Notes: a model not told the origin generated them from the letters alone. A DNA stretch of 64,000 bases from Onchocerca volvulus (GCA_000499405.2 HG738138.1:4638368-4702367); one strand, 5' to 3'. Shown: positions 38,098 to 51,460, counted from the stretch's first letter. Made by a program: numbers and translations.

Positions 38098-39337
38098 TAT
38101 CCCTGCACTGCAACAACTTTTCTTTCGCTTTTATTGTTGGTAATCGAATATTTGTGCAGCAGATCACTCACAATGATCTCACTATCAGACATTACACATC
38201 TTTGCCAATATCAGATAATCTGTTCTCGAAATTGTATGTTTTTTTATTTGGAACCATATGAATGAATTCTACTTCCTTATTTTTCGCGATTTTTCAAATT
38301 TTACGTGAAAAAGTCAAGCTACATACTTTTTCTGAATTTTGTTGGGAATGAATTCCCCTTCATATTCATCAGTTTCACATTATCTTTTCGACAGAAACAT
38401 CAATGTGTGAAAACATGAAATATGAGTGGACTATTGCAAACTTTGGTTTCATCAAACTTCCTCTCTCCTCATTCTTCATCTTTCTTTTATCCCCAGTACT
38501 CTTTCACAAACATATCGCTTCTTTCTAATGTGGCTTAATCAATTAAATACATCGAGTATTTCCATCCAGGTCCGAAACTTCATAGCTACCTTTTATTAAA
38601 AGCTTTTTGATGTCCACTATTTTCTTATACCTTTTTCTCCCAATGGCCCTTCTTTAGAGCATTACAGACAAAAAACATGAAAATTCGATAATCAATCAAA
38701 AGTATATGTCTGAATGTTCATTATTAGTATTTGACTGCTCTGGCCATACGTTATTTACGAAACTGTGTCGTCCAATAAGTGTCACTAATTATGTACTGGT
38801 GTTCTAAAACAGTACTTGATAGTTACATAAATTCATCTATCTAGTATTTAGTATTTAGAAGCAATATGAATCACTGATTTCGCTGTATGCTTCGAATACT
38901 GAGACACAAAAAAGTATTAAAATCAAACATATAACAAAGAAAACACTAGTATTTATAACTGCTCACAGCTTCAAGCATGTACAAGGAAAATTAATTTTAA
39001 CAGCTCATGATCTAAAATTGGAAGGCTCAAAGTTTGAAAAAAAAAAGGTTTGGAAATAATGAAATGAACCTAAACTAATCTAAACATATTTCAATGCGGC
39101 CGAAAGAACCTATCTAGACAGGGTGAGGCAATACAAAAACAAAAAAAGGAAAACAAGAACGGCTCAAAAAAATTAGTTCATCAGACATATAATTATAGTT
39201 TCGTACAATATTTCAAAAAGTCAGTAGCACTAATCACATGAATCTGTACCAGGAAACACTAAGTTTACAACACCAATTGCTGTTGATATAATTTTTTTGA
39301 TTAATACGGAGTTTGCTTCACAAAATAATACCGCATT
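38098..39337. other. Intergenic region fucosidase - UQCRC2
   Basis: About 1.2 kb with the fucosidase promoter and the 3' UTR of the complex III gene, both on the minus strand. No ORF or repeat stands out. Confidence 0.6.
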
Positions 39338-42121
39338 TTACAATTGATCGAGGTAAGGTACTTGATAAATATTTCCATAAGAAGCTAACGTTAGCTTTGA
39401 TTTCATTTGATCCGCTGCCTGCAATTAGGACAATTATATATTAGCCTAACTAAATTAACAAAATTTAAACGATAGAATCAATGTTTGTATGAACTATTCA
39501 TGATATTTTGTTGTAAAAAGTAGCGGAAAGAAATTCCGAAGTCTGAAGTAAACTTCAAGCTCTTGGCAGAAACTTCATCAAAAGCCATGCATTGTTTGTA
39601 ATAAAGAATTCTCTCCATGCCAACCTTAGTAATGTCATCCATGCCGATGGACGCTATTTCTAGCAATAAATCAGAAACAGTTCTTGCTTCACCAGTTGCA
39701 AGTATCTGCGCAGCGCGATCTAGTGCCATATTTTCAGCTGATTCGGCTCGATTTAGAACGTTCATTGTAGCGATGTTTCTGAATCAGTAATCAAATATAG
39801 GACAACAGAATTCATCGTTGTAGAAGCTTTTTCATAAAATAATGATAAATTGAGGAGTAGGCAGAAAAAGGAACAAAAAAGAAAAAAATGTTAACTTCGC
39901 TGCTTGGAACGCAGAATCATCAATTGTGAATGATTTTAAGGCTTTTATTGCAGCATCACAAAGAGGGCCAATGTGATCGGCTTCGGAAACGATATAAACA
40001 CCAACAAGCCCCTCATCTGCATATACTTCCGATATGGCAGAGATGCCGAACGGATAACCGCTTGAGGCTTTCTGAAGGAATTATAGATTCAATTCTCTAT
40101 ATACCAACACTGATAATACTAGTTAGCGAATTCTAGTATTTCCCATTGAAAAATACAAATGAACATACAAAAACCTGGAAAAAGTGCACAAGTGCAACTT
40201 ACATAGACTGCTTTTGTTACTGTTCCTTGTCCAATAACATACTTTGCTGCAGCACTCTGACCAATAGCAGCGCTCAAAATTGCTTGCACGGCTAAATTCT
40301 GAAATCTGTAATTTGATTCACTGCATTTGACTCAGAATTCCCCAGTGAAGATATAAAAATTATGAATATATAATGTATAGATAAATTATGCACTTGATTA
40401 TGTCTCGCGTCATATGCTATGGAAAATAGCGCTTCTGCATCAGAAGGCTTGTTACTAATCTTTCCGATTATTCTTGAATGACAGAAAAAAAGTATGGGTT
40501 GATTATCGCACGCGATTTTTCTTAAATGATTACCTTGAGATTTTTCAAAGAAGCTCCTCTACCAGCAATCGCAACATGAGCTTCTTTAATTAAATTTTTA
40601 TTACGTTTCTCTCCGCCATAATATGGAGATGGTTTTGGTGAAATTGAATTCCCTTCAGGTAACGTGAATTGAGTGCCCGCATAATCTAATATTTGGTCAT
40701 GCGGGATATTCACTCCTACAAGCACAGCATTTCCAGTCACCATTTGCGAAGCCTGAAAAATAGTGCTGAGAATACAATTAGGATATTAGTGAATTTTCGA
40801 CAGAATATGGAAAATGACTATTTCATGCAAGCTATAAAAGCAATTTGTTAAATATGCCAAAAATATACAGCAAATTTTTCCATCTTGCGGTGACTGAATT
40901 TGCTAACACTTTTTTTCTTCGCGTATAAATAATTTCCAAGAGAACCATTTCGAAACGCCGCCTAAAGATTTATATATATTATTTCTATTCGGTATAAATA
41001 ATTGCATATCACAAAGTACTAAATATATCGCCGATCAACATTTTACAAAAAATATAACATCAATAAAATCAATAAATCGAAATATTACGTCATGTAAATG
41101 CTCCATAAGCTTATCGTACGCTTTAAGATAACTGCGATCGATCATTACTGTTTCCCTAAAGTCTTCAACATCCCACGGTTTAAATGCTGGTTGAGCCAAC
41201 TCTCCTAATAAAGATAATCCTACCGCGGCACGATCTCTAATCACTGACATTTGCACTGCAAGCAAATCGCGTGTCATCATTGCATTCTGAAATTCTCTAA
41301 TGCCAATATTTCTGAAACGACTTTTAAGTTTTTGGAAATTCCTTCTAAGACTTAATAAAATATATTATCTCCAAATTTCTTTAAAATAATGTCTTTCCTT
41401 CATCTAAAGACCAGCGCAAATGAGTGTGACCGATAAAAATTTTTTCATAAGTATTTGTCAAACTCACCACATTAGCGCCTGCGGAACCACATTGCCAAAG
41501 TAACTGTGCACCATAATATCTTTGAGAATCACCTCCAATGCAATTTCGAATCTGATGGACCAAACCTGCTTCATCAGGCATTTCATATCGCGTTCCTGCC
41601 CGATATGCCACTACAAGCTGAGCGATTGGACCGCCGAGATCCACCGAAGCAACTGTCAATCCATTTGGTAATCGCGATATCTTAAAGAAGTACATTAACA
41701 TCTATCAACTCAGTTATTCAAATTATTGCACTGAAAATAAGTGTACCTTCTCTTCTGCGTGAATGACAGCGTTGCGAGCAGGTACACTAGCAGACGCAAG
41801 TCGTTTCTGAAATCAATGCAAATTTGAATTCAAATTTCAAAATGGCTATAAACTCCCCATTAAGACGAATCAAAGACTCTATTCACAATGAAAAAACTCT
41901 ATGAAAACTGTGGACTACGGAGTAATCAGATACAGCTTAAAGATTTATATTAGAATGAACAAACTGCCTAAATAAAAATTAGTGGTAACTTTTCTTTTTA
42001 ATTTTACATTAATTTAATTTCGTAATAGTAAGAAAGAGAACACTTCCAATTAGATTTCCTACTGCTTCACAAAAGTAAAAAAGAAACTTACAGAAAGTGT
42101 GTACCACTGACGTGAAATCAT
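39338..42121 (-). CDS. UQCRC2: Cytochrome b-c1 complex core protein 2 (UQCRC2-like, M16 family)
   Basis: Matrix-side core subunit of mitochondrial complex III, related to processing peptidase. Eleven exons in transcript order: 42121-42092, 41806-41747, 41680-41468, 41286-41089, 40961-40869, 40752-40534, 40447-40394, 40298-40203, 40071-39896, 39778-39625, 39418-39338, about 457 residues (human 453). The first 30 residues (MISRQWYTLSKRLASASVPA and on) are basic and Ser-rich, a typical mitochondrial presequence. Blocks: RLPNGLTVASVD, AYRAGTRYE, AAFRNGSLGNYLY, KFAASQMVTGN, KEAHVAIAGRG and the C-terminal QVPYLDQL. The zinc motif HxxEH is replaced by HQIRN, as expected for a non-proteolytic core subunit. 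Acceptors at 40447 and 40298 were chosen by phase. Likely a ucr-2 paralogue. Confidence 0.92.
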
Positions 42122-43072
42122 GATGATCTACGATGTTTGAAGCAGGAGATTCAGAAAATCTGGAAAAAATCATGAAGTTTGAAAAACTAGCATTGTTTAA
42201 CACTTGAAAAGAAGAGAGTACGAAGTGTGACATAACTATGAGGTATCAGTAAAAATGATAAAAAAAGTGGGATAACGACAAAAATGATAAAAACGACAAA
42301 AACATTCACCCAATCTCCATCTCACCATCAAATCAATGCGCTTGAATAGCTAAAACATTAATCAACTGCTAAAGTGTGCCAATAGTTTTGCATGCAACAG
42401 GAATGAAACAACCAGTTATCGTGCAAGTTTTCCAATTGTGAAGTGGTGAAAATTTAAAGTAGTCAGTCGATTTGGGGAAATAATCGGATTCAGATGTAAC
42501 TGACCAAGGGGAAATTGAGCTTCGAAGTTTCTTGATATGGGAATTAAAAAATATTATGGGTAGTAGATGAGAACGAGGAGAATAATGGTAGCTAAGATGC
42601 GGTATTGATAGAAATGGGGAAACGTCGTAGAAACGAATCACAGTGAAGCAATCGAAAAATTAATTGAATAGCTAAATTATTAGTACAAGCAGAGATTAAA
42701 TATAAGCAGTATTTATAAACATTGGTACTGTTTGTTAATAGTCCTTTGTAGTGAGTTGAATTTTATTAGTCCATTTAACCAGTTTTGTTTTTGTGATGAT
42801 TTTGTTTGAAAATTTTAAAAATAGTTTGTAAATATTATTCGATTTTCCCACTATCTTGTCTCTTCTCCATGTTATTTTAAAGTTTTACTATAAATTTCCA
42901 GAAGTCATGGCTTCAATCTTTTGAATTTTATCAATCTTGTATCATAAGCCAGTTGTTTTTGTATGTATTGCAGATTTGTGAACATGTACGAAAGTGACAT
43001 CTGTTCTTTAACAACGGAAGATTGATTTTACAGAGTGTATCGAACAAGTAAATAGAAGCAAGAGATTTGTAA
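42122..43072. promoter_or_regulatory. Shared bidirectional intergenic region
   Basis: 951 bases lie between the divergently transcribed UQCRC2-like and TGN38-like start codons, so both promoters lie here. Short ACGACAAAAATGATAAAAACGAC repeats occur near 42275-42305, and no TATA box is obvious. Minus-strand open frames here are not convincing. Confidence 0.5.
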
Positions 43073-44439
43073 TGGGATTCCAGTGGTTTTTATTGCTGTT
43101 GTTCTGTTTTTTGTATGATTGGCTGTTTACAAATGGCAGTGATAGTTTAAGAGAAATTAACGGTGAGACAAATCATTCTTCAGCCAAAATTTTTTTTCCA
43201 TATAATGACTTTTAGCAATTTTTGTTGTTTCTTTGTACTATGTACATATAATTAGTAGTGTTTTTATAGGTACGAAATTGCCTGACCCAATGATCCAAAA
43301 GAACCAAATGGTTCAAGCAACTGTTACATGGATTTCAGCTGGTACTAAAAATGTAAAAATTAATCTTCACTAACATCCTTTCAATCAGAAACAATGTCAG
43401 TTTTATTCTAACTTAATTAGGAAATTCATTTTTCAATACTCAAACATTAAGTTAATTTGTTTTTGCTTAGAATACGAATAATATGACTATATTAACATCA
43501 TCAATGCCGCTACAAGTACAGCATGCTCCATCACCAGCAGCACTAGCAGGAGTAGCACAGGTGGTACCCGCAAGAACTGCGCAAACATCAACGCGACAAG
43601 TTTTTCTTACCTCAACCAATCGACAGCAGTTGAAACAAGAACATCTTGGCCTACAAACTTCCAGTGGGTTTACTGATCTTTCATCGCCACTCCAGGTTAT
43701 TGTTGTTATTTTTTAAATAAATGTTTCCAGATGTTTTCGTTGTCATAATTGTTGAGCAACAGGAAATGGGAGTTTGTTATAATAACCCAGTTATTATAGA
43801 GGAATAATCAAGATAATGGGAACTTCAATAACAAAGAAGACTTCAGTGTTTCAAGGGATATCATAAACCGGATGAAAATGAAGACGGTAATTTGAATTAT
43901 TGCATAATTTAGTATTACCGACTTCTCAAATCAAGTCAAGTATTGATAGCAGAGTTTCTGTTTGATTATTATGCACGCTTTCGTTAAAATGCTTTTGTTA
44001 ATAATGTTACAGTTTAGGCATTCGCAGGGATTGATAAGTTTGATGAACCTGAAGACACTCATTTTCTTTACTATATCGTTGTATTTGGTGCCATTATTGT
44101 TTGCCTATATGTTGCCTCGCACAACAAGAAGAAGATTCTTGGTTTTTTGTTTACTCTTCGAAGTTTCTGATATTCATTTAGAGAAGTTTGCATTTTCTTT
44201 CGGAACTAGTTCACAAATTATTAGTAAGTACAAGATATTTCAATTAATGTTTGCCTTATTTGTTACATTTTTTCGACATTGTGAATGTTGTATTTTCAGG
44301 CTTCATTATTGAAGGGCGTAGGCCTTCAAGCAGTACACGACGAGCAACTCATCGTTATAGACGTTTGAGCCAGCATGATGATAGTGGATTTGATCCTATG
44401 AATGTAACTTATTCGAATCATTTAAGTAAATTTAGTTAA
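43073..44439 (+). CDS. TGN38/KCT2-like type I membrane protein
   Basis: Probable trans-Golgi or endosomal cycling membrane protein. Six exons: 43073-43163, 43270-43352, 43471-43695, 43800-43886, 44018-44141, 44300-44439, about 249 residues, all phases matching. Residues 5-20 (WFLLLLFCFLYDWLF) form a signal peptide. A low-complexity lumenal part rich in Gln, Ser, Thr and Asn follows (59-162). The transmembrane helix is about 178-195 (FLYYIVVFGAIIVCLYVA). The tail HNKKKILGFIIEGRRP...YRRL resembles the conserved HNKRKI..EGKR..Y-x-R-L tail of vertebrate TGN38/TGN46 and KCT2, including a YxxPhi sorting signal at 223-226. The family call rests on the TM and tail only. A single-exon extension past 44141 would replace the tail with a short hydrophobic end. 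Confidence 0.7.
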
Positions 44440-44962
44440 AATTATCTGTATAGAAGATCCAGATAAAAAATAAATCAAATTGTTCTTGTGCTATCGTAAG
44501 TTCATTTTACAAACCGTATGGGAATTTTTGTTTATCTTTCATGCTGATATTTCAGATTAAAAGATGATTATTGAATCGCTGGAAATGCCTTATTCGATGT
44601 CATGCCATTTAGAAACATTCGTTATGCGTTAAAGATTTAATGTAGAACTTGGTCTATGTTATAATTTTTTTGAACCGGTACAGTGCTGTTATATTTCCTT
44701 CGTTTACCGTATTTGCTCGAAGCATATTTCGATTAACTGTTTTTCATTGCTTTTTAGTTTGTATTGTGCGATCTCAGTTTAATTTATTTTCATTCCTTCA
44801 TCATCATATTAACGAGTTTTATCTTTCGCTAGTTTTTGTTTGCTCTCAGAGTTTTTCTTTCATCAGTGCTCTCTTGTTTTTAAAATTTCTCGTTTATTAG
44901 TGTTCGCTTGTTAAGCATCCTTCTATTCCTTCTGCTAAAAGACTATGACTATAGTCTTATAC

Positions 44963-44993
<31 letters not shown>

Positions 44994-45534
44994 TGTGAAA
45001 ATCCTTCTTGTATATAATATTGTATACACTTATTTAATTCTAAAAACAATGTGTAAGTTATCATTTTAATGATAAAAAATAAGTTGAAAAATGTACAGAG
45101 TCATCATTGAGTTGTTTTCAGTGAGTTATTTTATGTCGCAATATTTTTATACGTAATATGTTATTTGAAAAAATATTTTCAAATAAAGTATTATGCATTG
45201 TATTATGTAGCAATTGCTAAATTACTGTATTTTGATTACTAATTATTAGATCGGTGTCTTTACCTTTGAAATGGACAAGATATTAAGCAATCATTGGAGA
45301 ATTCTATATTTTTCTTCTTAACTTCTCTTATCGGTTTTTGTTCCTAGTTAGTTGATCACCATCCATTCTTTAGAATGAGTAACTTGACGTAGCAGCTGCT
45401 ATGAAGTTAGAATGAAGTTAAAATTAGAATTCAAGTTAGAATGAAAAGAAGATCGGGTGATTGCATAAGTTTATAATTTAGCATAGCTACAAAATGTAAA
45501 TCATGACGCATCCCTAGCTTGGTGTATATTGAGA
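44440..45534. other. Intergenic region TGN38-like - RBM34
   Basis: Contains the 3' UTR of the membrane-protein gene (AATAAA near 44469), a poly-T run at 44970-44995 and AT-rich DNA. No supported gene. Confidence 0.55.
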
Positions 45535-47377
45535 ATGGAATCGATAACGGGCTATTACCCGGGAGCAGTATCGAATCTTCTTGTAAAGAAGGGAAGTAAT
45601 ACTGCAACTGACGGTAAAGATCGGAAACGAAAGAAGGAAAATGAATCAAGGAAAAATGAATCAGTGACTTTGTTTAAGAAGCGTATTAATAAATCCCAGG
45701 TAAGCTTATTTTTTCCAATTTTTTCTGTTTCAGAATTTCAGATGTTATTATGAGAAGACATAGTATATGAAAAAGCAGATGCAAATACTTTACAAGTCAT
45801 GAAGCTCTGAGTTTTATTTACAAGTGCGTGCCGTGAAAGCAGAAAATATGTGTTTGTTTTGGAATCATAGTTTTTTTCTCTTTCCTTAAACGATATTCAT
45901 AATTATTTACAGTGTTTTCAATTGCCTACCGGTGAAAAGAAGCTGCAACCGAAGTCAGTCGGATTGAATGGAACTGATGATCTCACATCGGGAAGTTCGC
46001 TTCGAGAATCAAGCTCTTGGTGAGCATATATTTTCGGCAGTTCTGAGAAAAGATCTGTCTAGTCTATGTTCAGACACATTTGCAGCGATAAAGAATATGC
46101 AAGAAATTTCTAGCTAAATTTTTAAGTGAGATGAAAATGAAGAAAGAAGTAACAATGGAAGAAAATATTCGAACAGTATTTGTTGGAAACGCTCCTTTGT
46201 CAAGCACTAGGAAAGGAATCAAAAAATTGTTCTCTCAGTTCGGTGTTGTTGAGAGTGTACGGCTACATTATATTGCTTCCAATGAGAAAATCACGAAAAA
46301 GGTTGTATTAAACTTCAGTTTTTGAAATTTGGAAAGACAGTTTTTCTAGAAAATCTAAAATCTTTCCATTTTTGCTAATTGTATGTTTTTATAATCATGC
46401 ATTTAAAGCGTAATATTCCGAGTGATGTGCGATCGTTGACTTTTTATGTCAAATTTAAAGATGCCAAGTCGACAGAAGCAGCCCTGGCACTGTAAGTGAA
46501 CTTCATTTTAAATATTCGATAAAAATTTTTTTTTTTCATTTTAAATATTCGATGAAAAAATTTATTGGACTGGATGACAGATTCGTCAGTGAATTATTGA
46601 TCATTATTTCATCAGGAACGGCGAGAAGTATGATGGAAATTTACTAAGAGTGGATAGTTGTTGCACAAAGAGAAAGTACAGTAGTCGAACAACAGTTTTT
46701 GTCGGTAATCTACCTTATGATGTATCGGAAAATGAACTCATTGCACATTTTGAAACGGTTCTTTGTTTTCATGATACGTATGAAATTTTCGAAAAAAGAA
46801 AACTAATTCACGCTGGAATTTTTGATTTTTAGCAGTCAGTCTTTTGCTTCAATCTTGATTGATTTACATTTTATCAATCAAATTTGCCATCTATTTTGCA
46901 CGAGTTTTAGTCTGGAAATGTTTCTTTCGTAAGAATAGTTCGGGATTCGAAGACTGGGAGTGGTAAAGGCTTTGCTTTTGTTGCATTCAAGGAGAGTGAA
47001 GCCGTGCAATTTGCACTACAGCTGGATGGATCCATCTTCAAAAGGCGTCGGTTACGTGTCAAAAGGGTGCAGAAGAAAAACAAGGTAGGTTACACTGCAG
47101 CACAGGTCTGTCACTTTTCAAGATTGGTACTATGTGGTATTTGCCATGTTTTCCCATCATTATATTGAGAATTTATTGCTTAGAATTTTTATCTCTGGGA
47201 AAGACTTCTCTAAAATAAAAATTGCAGATAAGAAGCGAAACTTATCAGCATTCAGTGAGAGCTGTTTCGACACAACGCACTCGTCACATGCCGTTTGATA
47301 GAAGCATAAAAAGCATATCAAAGAAGAAAGTTCGCAAAGGCGGTAAAAGAAAAGTTAAAAATAGTATTATGACCTAA
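45535..47377 (+). CDS. RBM34: RBM34-like nucleolar RNA-binding protein
   Basis: Two-RRM protein of the RBM34/Nop12 family, expected in the nucleolus and linked to ribosome production. Seven exons: 45535-45699, 45913-46019, 46127-46301, 46409-46491, 46616-46757, 46911-47084, 47228-47377, about 331 residues. A Lys/Arg-rich N-terminal region (about 24-55) is followed by RRM1 with RNP2-like VFVGNA (108-113) and RRM2 with RNP2 VFVGNL (204-209) and RNP1 KGFAFVAF (243-250). The C-terminus is strongly basic (KKKVRKGGKRKVK). The start is the first ATG of the open frame; MESITGYYPGAVSNL resembles the family's N-terminus. Exon 3 follows a weak acceptor (TTTTTAAG), chosen because it alone restores the phase. 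The third intron-exon pair contains a short tandem repeat. Confidence 0.9.
46497..46561. repeat. Short tandem repeat in RBM34 intron
   Basis: The unit TTCATTTTAAATATTCGAT followed by an A/T run occurs twice in a row, with one base difference (A versus G after CGAT). It lies just after the 46491 donor. Confidence 0.75.
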
Positions 47378-48499
47378 TCATTTTTTGCAATACAAATTAT
47401 ACATGTTTCATTCATGTTTGTTAATCTTTGATATTATGTTCGGAATGCGATATTTTCTCGAATGGCATTTATTCTTTCTCTGGATACAAACTTGAAGTTT
47501 AAAGTGAACAATGATGGTCGAGAAGTGAATGTTAATAGTAAATAATAACCCAGAAATTCAAGCTGAAATTAAATTTTTGGATAGATGGCTACATATTCCA
47601 TATGTGATCTGACCATAGTGATTATCGTAATGTAACTGTCGGTTTTGTGTTAATATCGTGAAAACCTTTTAAAAAAATAGTTCAAAAAATGAGCAAAGTT
47701 TTAAACCGAATTTATTGAATTATCATAGATAAGCAATAAATTGAACAGAAATATGAGGAGTACTTTGCATGATATGAAGTTTCATAACAAGAAAGAATGA
47801 CCATCATGGAAAAATAACCCGTTGGAATGAATAGCCAATTTTTTCACATCATAAATTAAAAATTGACAAATAAGAAATCACGTTGTGATAATTTCCCACC
47901 TTGCGTATTTCGGAAAGTTATCAAAATGTGGAAGTAATTTGGATCCAAAAAATACAAGATGTTTGATACACCGAATACTGGTTATACGAAGCATGATCCC
48001 GAGAAATTAAGTGGTAAAGCATTAAACTTCTCTTTATTTGTTTTAGAAGTATTTATACTAAGTCAGTCCTAAGGCCATCACAGATTGATTCACATTCTTA
48101 TTTTCACCACAATATTCAACCTACTTTTCATCACTTATGCTCCTCCGATCTCATATCTAGTTCCAGCCATTTCCCCCTTATTTCCTGTCAAGAATAGCAG
48201 TAGGGATTTGTGCAATTTTTCTGGATATTTATTGGTGGATGAATCGGTCGATAATTATGTAAATGCTGGAAATAATGCGGGATTTCGGAACAAGCAAATA
48301 CTGGTAAATATCATACAATCAACTTGACAGGATCAAGCTTTAGATATTCACTTATAATAAATGCATATACAGAGAGTACATACCCAATCCTCTCTTATGA
48401 TTTGAAACAGTTCGTGCTACCTTCCTGAATTCCATAATAATAACAATACATTGACAATTATATATTTAGTTTTTAGCCGACCAAGTATAGCACCTGCAC
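47378..48499. other. Convergent region RBM34 / ephrin
   Basis: 3' ends of the RBM34-like gene (plus) and the ephrin gene (minus) meet here. Frames are open on both strands between about 48085 and 48350. The minus frame follows a possible acceptor (TTTACCAG) and codes a Cys-, His- and Pro-containing peptide, so it could be an alternative last exon of the ephrin. The plus frame begins with a hydrophobic stretch but lacks an ATG. Confidence 0.4.
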
Positions 48500-50471
48500 C
48501 TAGAAATACATTATCATGATCTTGCAGAAAATAATATGATCTCGAACACATTCTAAAAAGAAAGATTTCGTTAACAGAATGATAAGATTCTAATGATCTG
48601 ATACTGAAATACTGAGATTTCTTTCATTTTAAAATTGCTGACTCACCGGATATATCGTCTACGACATAATCCTTCGCAGGATCCACGCCACTTGTATTTT
48701 GGTCAGGTAAAAGGTCCCGCGAAGCATCTATTCTACTTTGCATTTCTTTTGAAATCCACCGCTGTGCTTGCCTACTCGTCGAATAAAACGCTTTATGATC
48801 AGAGAGTGTACTTGAAAATCTTGGCCGTCCCGGACCACTGGCAAGAGTCGTCTTCGATGAGTCCATCGAATTCCTCTGCAAAATTTGTGTTTCATTGTTT
48901 TATCTATATCGATCTCGAAATTACTTTGAAGATATTAAGAAAGTTATCCACTTTTTTGAACCTTTAATCCTACAAGTTGCTAACCAATGAGTCATTTTCA
49001 AGCTCTTGAAATGAGAAATCGCCCTCAACGCCGTCTATAGCCAACTGCCTGACATACTCTAGTCGTGTCAAATCTAAACCGTGCTTTTCAGCGAATTTCT
49101 GTGATTCATTGTTTAGTCTGTCGATATCCTGAAAATATGCTTTAATCACTAAATTTGAGAAATTAAAACTTTTGTTAATCTTACCTTTCTCAATATATTA
49201 CTTTAGCAGTAATATTTGCTGAGGCTCTAAATTTTGTAATGACAGTTACTGTTCACTCATATAATGATCAAACTGTTCAGATAACTGATATACTAACTTA
49301 CTTTCTCTGTTTTTGAATTGTCAGCCGTAGATGGTTTTACATGATGATCTCGAAACCAGTCTTCTTTTTCATGCGATGATTCCAGCTCATACCTCGTATT
49401 CATTCCTAATATATTACTTTAAACTTTGATTTATAATATTCATGTGAAAAAATTACGCATAAATATGAGTTCGGAAACTTTTTAGATTGTGGAAATTCGT
49501 TCAATAATATAGGTCGCCTTTTCCTAAAATTTCCGGAAACCGTTTATACCAGATAGTAATTATCCAGCAGCAAAGAATGAAATTTGAAGTATTAAACTGT
49601 CTTGCGTTCGCCGTTTTAATAATTCTTCATCAAAACAATGTTATTATTCGGATTTCAAATGATGAAATTTCGAAATTGCAATATTTTCTCAGGAATGAGT
49701 AGCATATTTAGTGCATTACCTTCTTCAGAACTTGGATACGAGTGGTCACTTAAAGGACGAACATCGATACGCAACCTCATATTCGCAGTAACACAAAGTC
49801 CCAGTCGAGTATTGTTCATGCCTTCGATGGATCCATTTGATGTTGCTAAAATTTGAATAATAATGACAATAATAGTAAAATGCTAAAAAATATTATAATT
49901 AATCAAAAAATAAAAAATTTTCATTTGCATAATATATTTTTATAAATTGAAGTTTAATAAGTTTTATGAAATTGAATGAAAAAACTAACTAATCAAATAA
50001 TACGACCGGCCCGGTTGATATTCGAAGCCATTTGGTAAAGGAGAAAATTGACGAAATACAATTTTATGACTGATTGATGTCGCTGCTAGAGGCGAATCAC
50101 ATACGAGAAATGCCTGCGAACGGCTATCCAATTCACAGCTCATGAATGATAAATCAGATACCTGCCAAATGATCGCAATTCGAAGATGTATATAAATTAC
50201 TATGCTCATGAAAAAGTTTAATATAATGAACATAAATTCATGAAAAAAAGAGGTTTATATGCTGAAAAAAAATTGAGGAACTTTTTAAATACAAGATAGT
50301 TTGTTGAGATTTGTTACCTGATGAACGACAAGTTGCTCATACTTATCAACATTATCATTTATACTATACGTAGGACAAACTATTTCCATCGAATCCATAG
50401 CATCTACTTCAATAAAAGCTGCTTCAGCACCAATTTCTGCATCTTGTGGAAACAGTGAACGATCAGTAAAT
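48500..50471 (-). CDS. Ephrin (Eph receptor ligand), 5' exon missing
   Basis: Secreted, normally GPI-anchored ligand of Eph receptor tyrosine kinases in cell guidance. Exons in transcript order: 50471-50318, 50161-49990, 49845-49720, 49405-49302, 49128-48985, 48875-48647 and a doubtful last exon 48552-48500. The receptor-binding domain is clear: SMEIVCPTYS, SFMSCEL, FLVCDSP, IVFRQFSPLPNGFEYQPGRSYYL and SNGSIEGMNNTRLGLCVTANMRLRI, with four Cys in the expected order. The signal peptide and the N-terminal strand around the usual W-N-S/T-x-N are absent. Exon 50471 starts in phase 2, so at least one upstream exon exists, probably beyond a long intron. After the domain comes a ~165-residue charged, Ser-rich region. 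No clear GPI-signal hydrophobic end was found. Confidence 0.82.
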
Positions 50472-51429
50472 CTGCAAAAAATTTTCAAGTCATATAATCG
50501 TTTTCTTTTTTCGATATATAATAAAAATTGCCGAATGAAAACAAGATAAATATATTTAAAATAAAATAAAATCCAAATTTGATGACAGAATCTCAAGTTT
50601 TAAATTTCTCTTCAACTACCAGCCATTTTAATTGATACAAGAAATTTATCCGTGTAATTTTCTTTCAAAAATACCAAATAGAAAGATCAAAATTCCTGAA
50701 AATCTTGTTTCATTTTTTTTTTCTTTTTGTGTCTTAATAATTTCTCAATAAACAATGGCAAATGATTGTTAATCTTATAGAAGGCTTAAATTATTTCTAA
50801 CTACTAGTTAATACCAACAAATCATCCATTATGGCTTACTAAAAAGTGATAGATTTATAAGTGCCACTAAACAGCATATCATATTTCACTATATTCTGCG
50901 ATGTCTTCCAGAAAACTAATATTTTTTAAGACCACAATTAAAAAGACACTTGGATTAAAAAAAAGAAATGAACTAATTAGTATAATTTATAATCTGATTT
51001 ATATTAACTTGCTGAGAAAATTTTACTGGAAGAAAAATAGAATTGTTCCAAACATTTATTTTTGTTCTTCACTTAAATGAACTAGAAAACAAATTAGAAT
51101 GAGTTTTTCCTGGACGAAAATTTGGCACTCAGCTCCTCGAGATCTCACCGAAAATAACTTTAAATATCATTAAATATCCAAAAATCATGGACAAGCAAAT
51201 TTTTCTTACTTGATGTTGACTTTGAGAGTGTGTTTTAACTCACTCGCAGCTTAATATTATTTTGACTTCTAACATTACTCATTCGAAATACCTACCATTG
51301 TTATAAAGTAGAGGATTAATAAAGTAAATTAATTGACTAATCAAAGTAATTTAAGCAAATTAATTGATTAATTAATCCCTTCCAATAAAGTAAATCAATT
51401 AATTTTTTTTTATCGAAAGGATTGATTTC

Positions 51430-51460
<31 letters not shown>

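Noticed and set aside
51034..51062. Minus-strand W-N-N-S sequence as the missing ephrin N-terminal strand
   Set aside because: The following donor is phase 0 while the ephrin exon needs phase 2, and a stop lies a few codons upstream.
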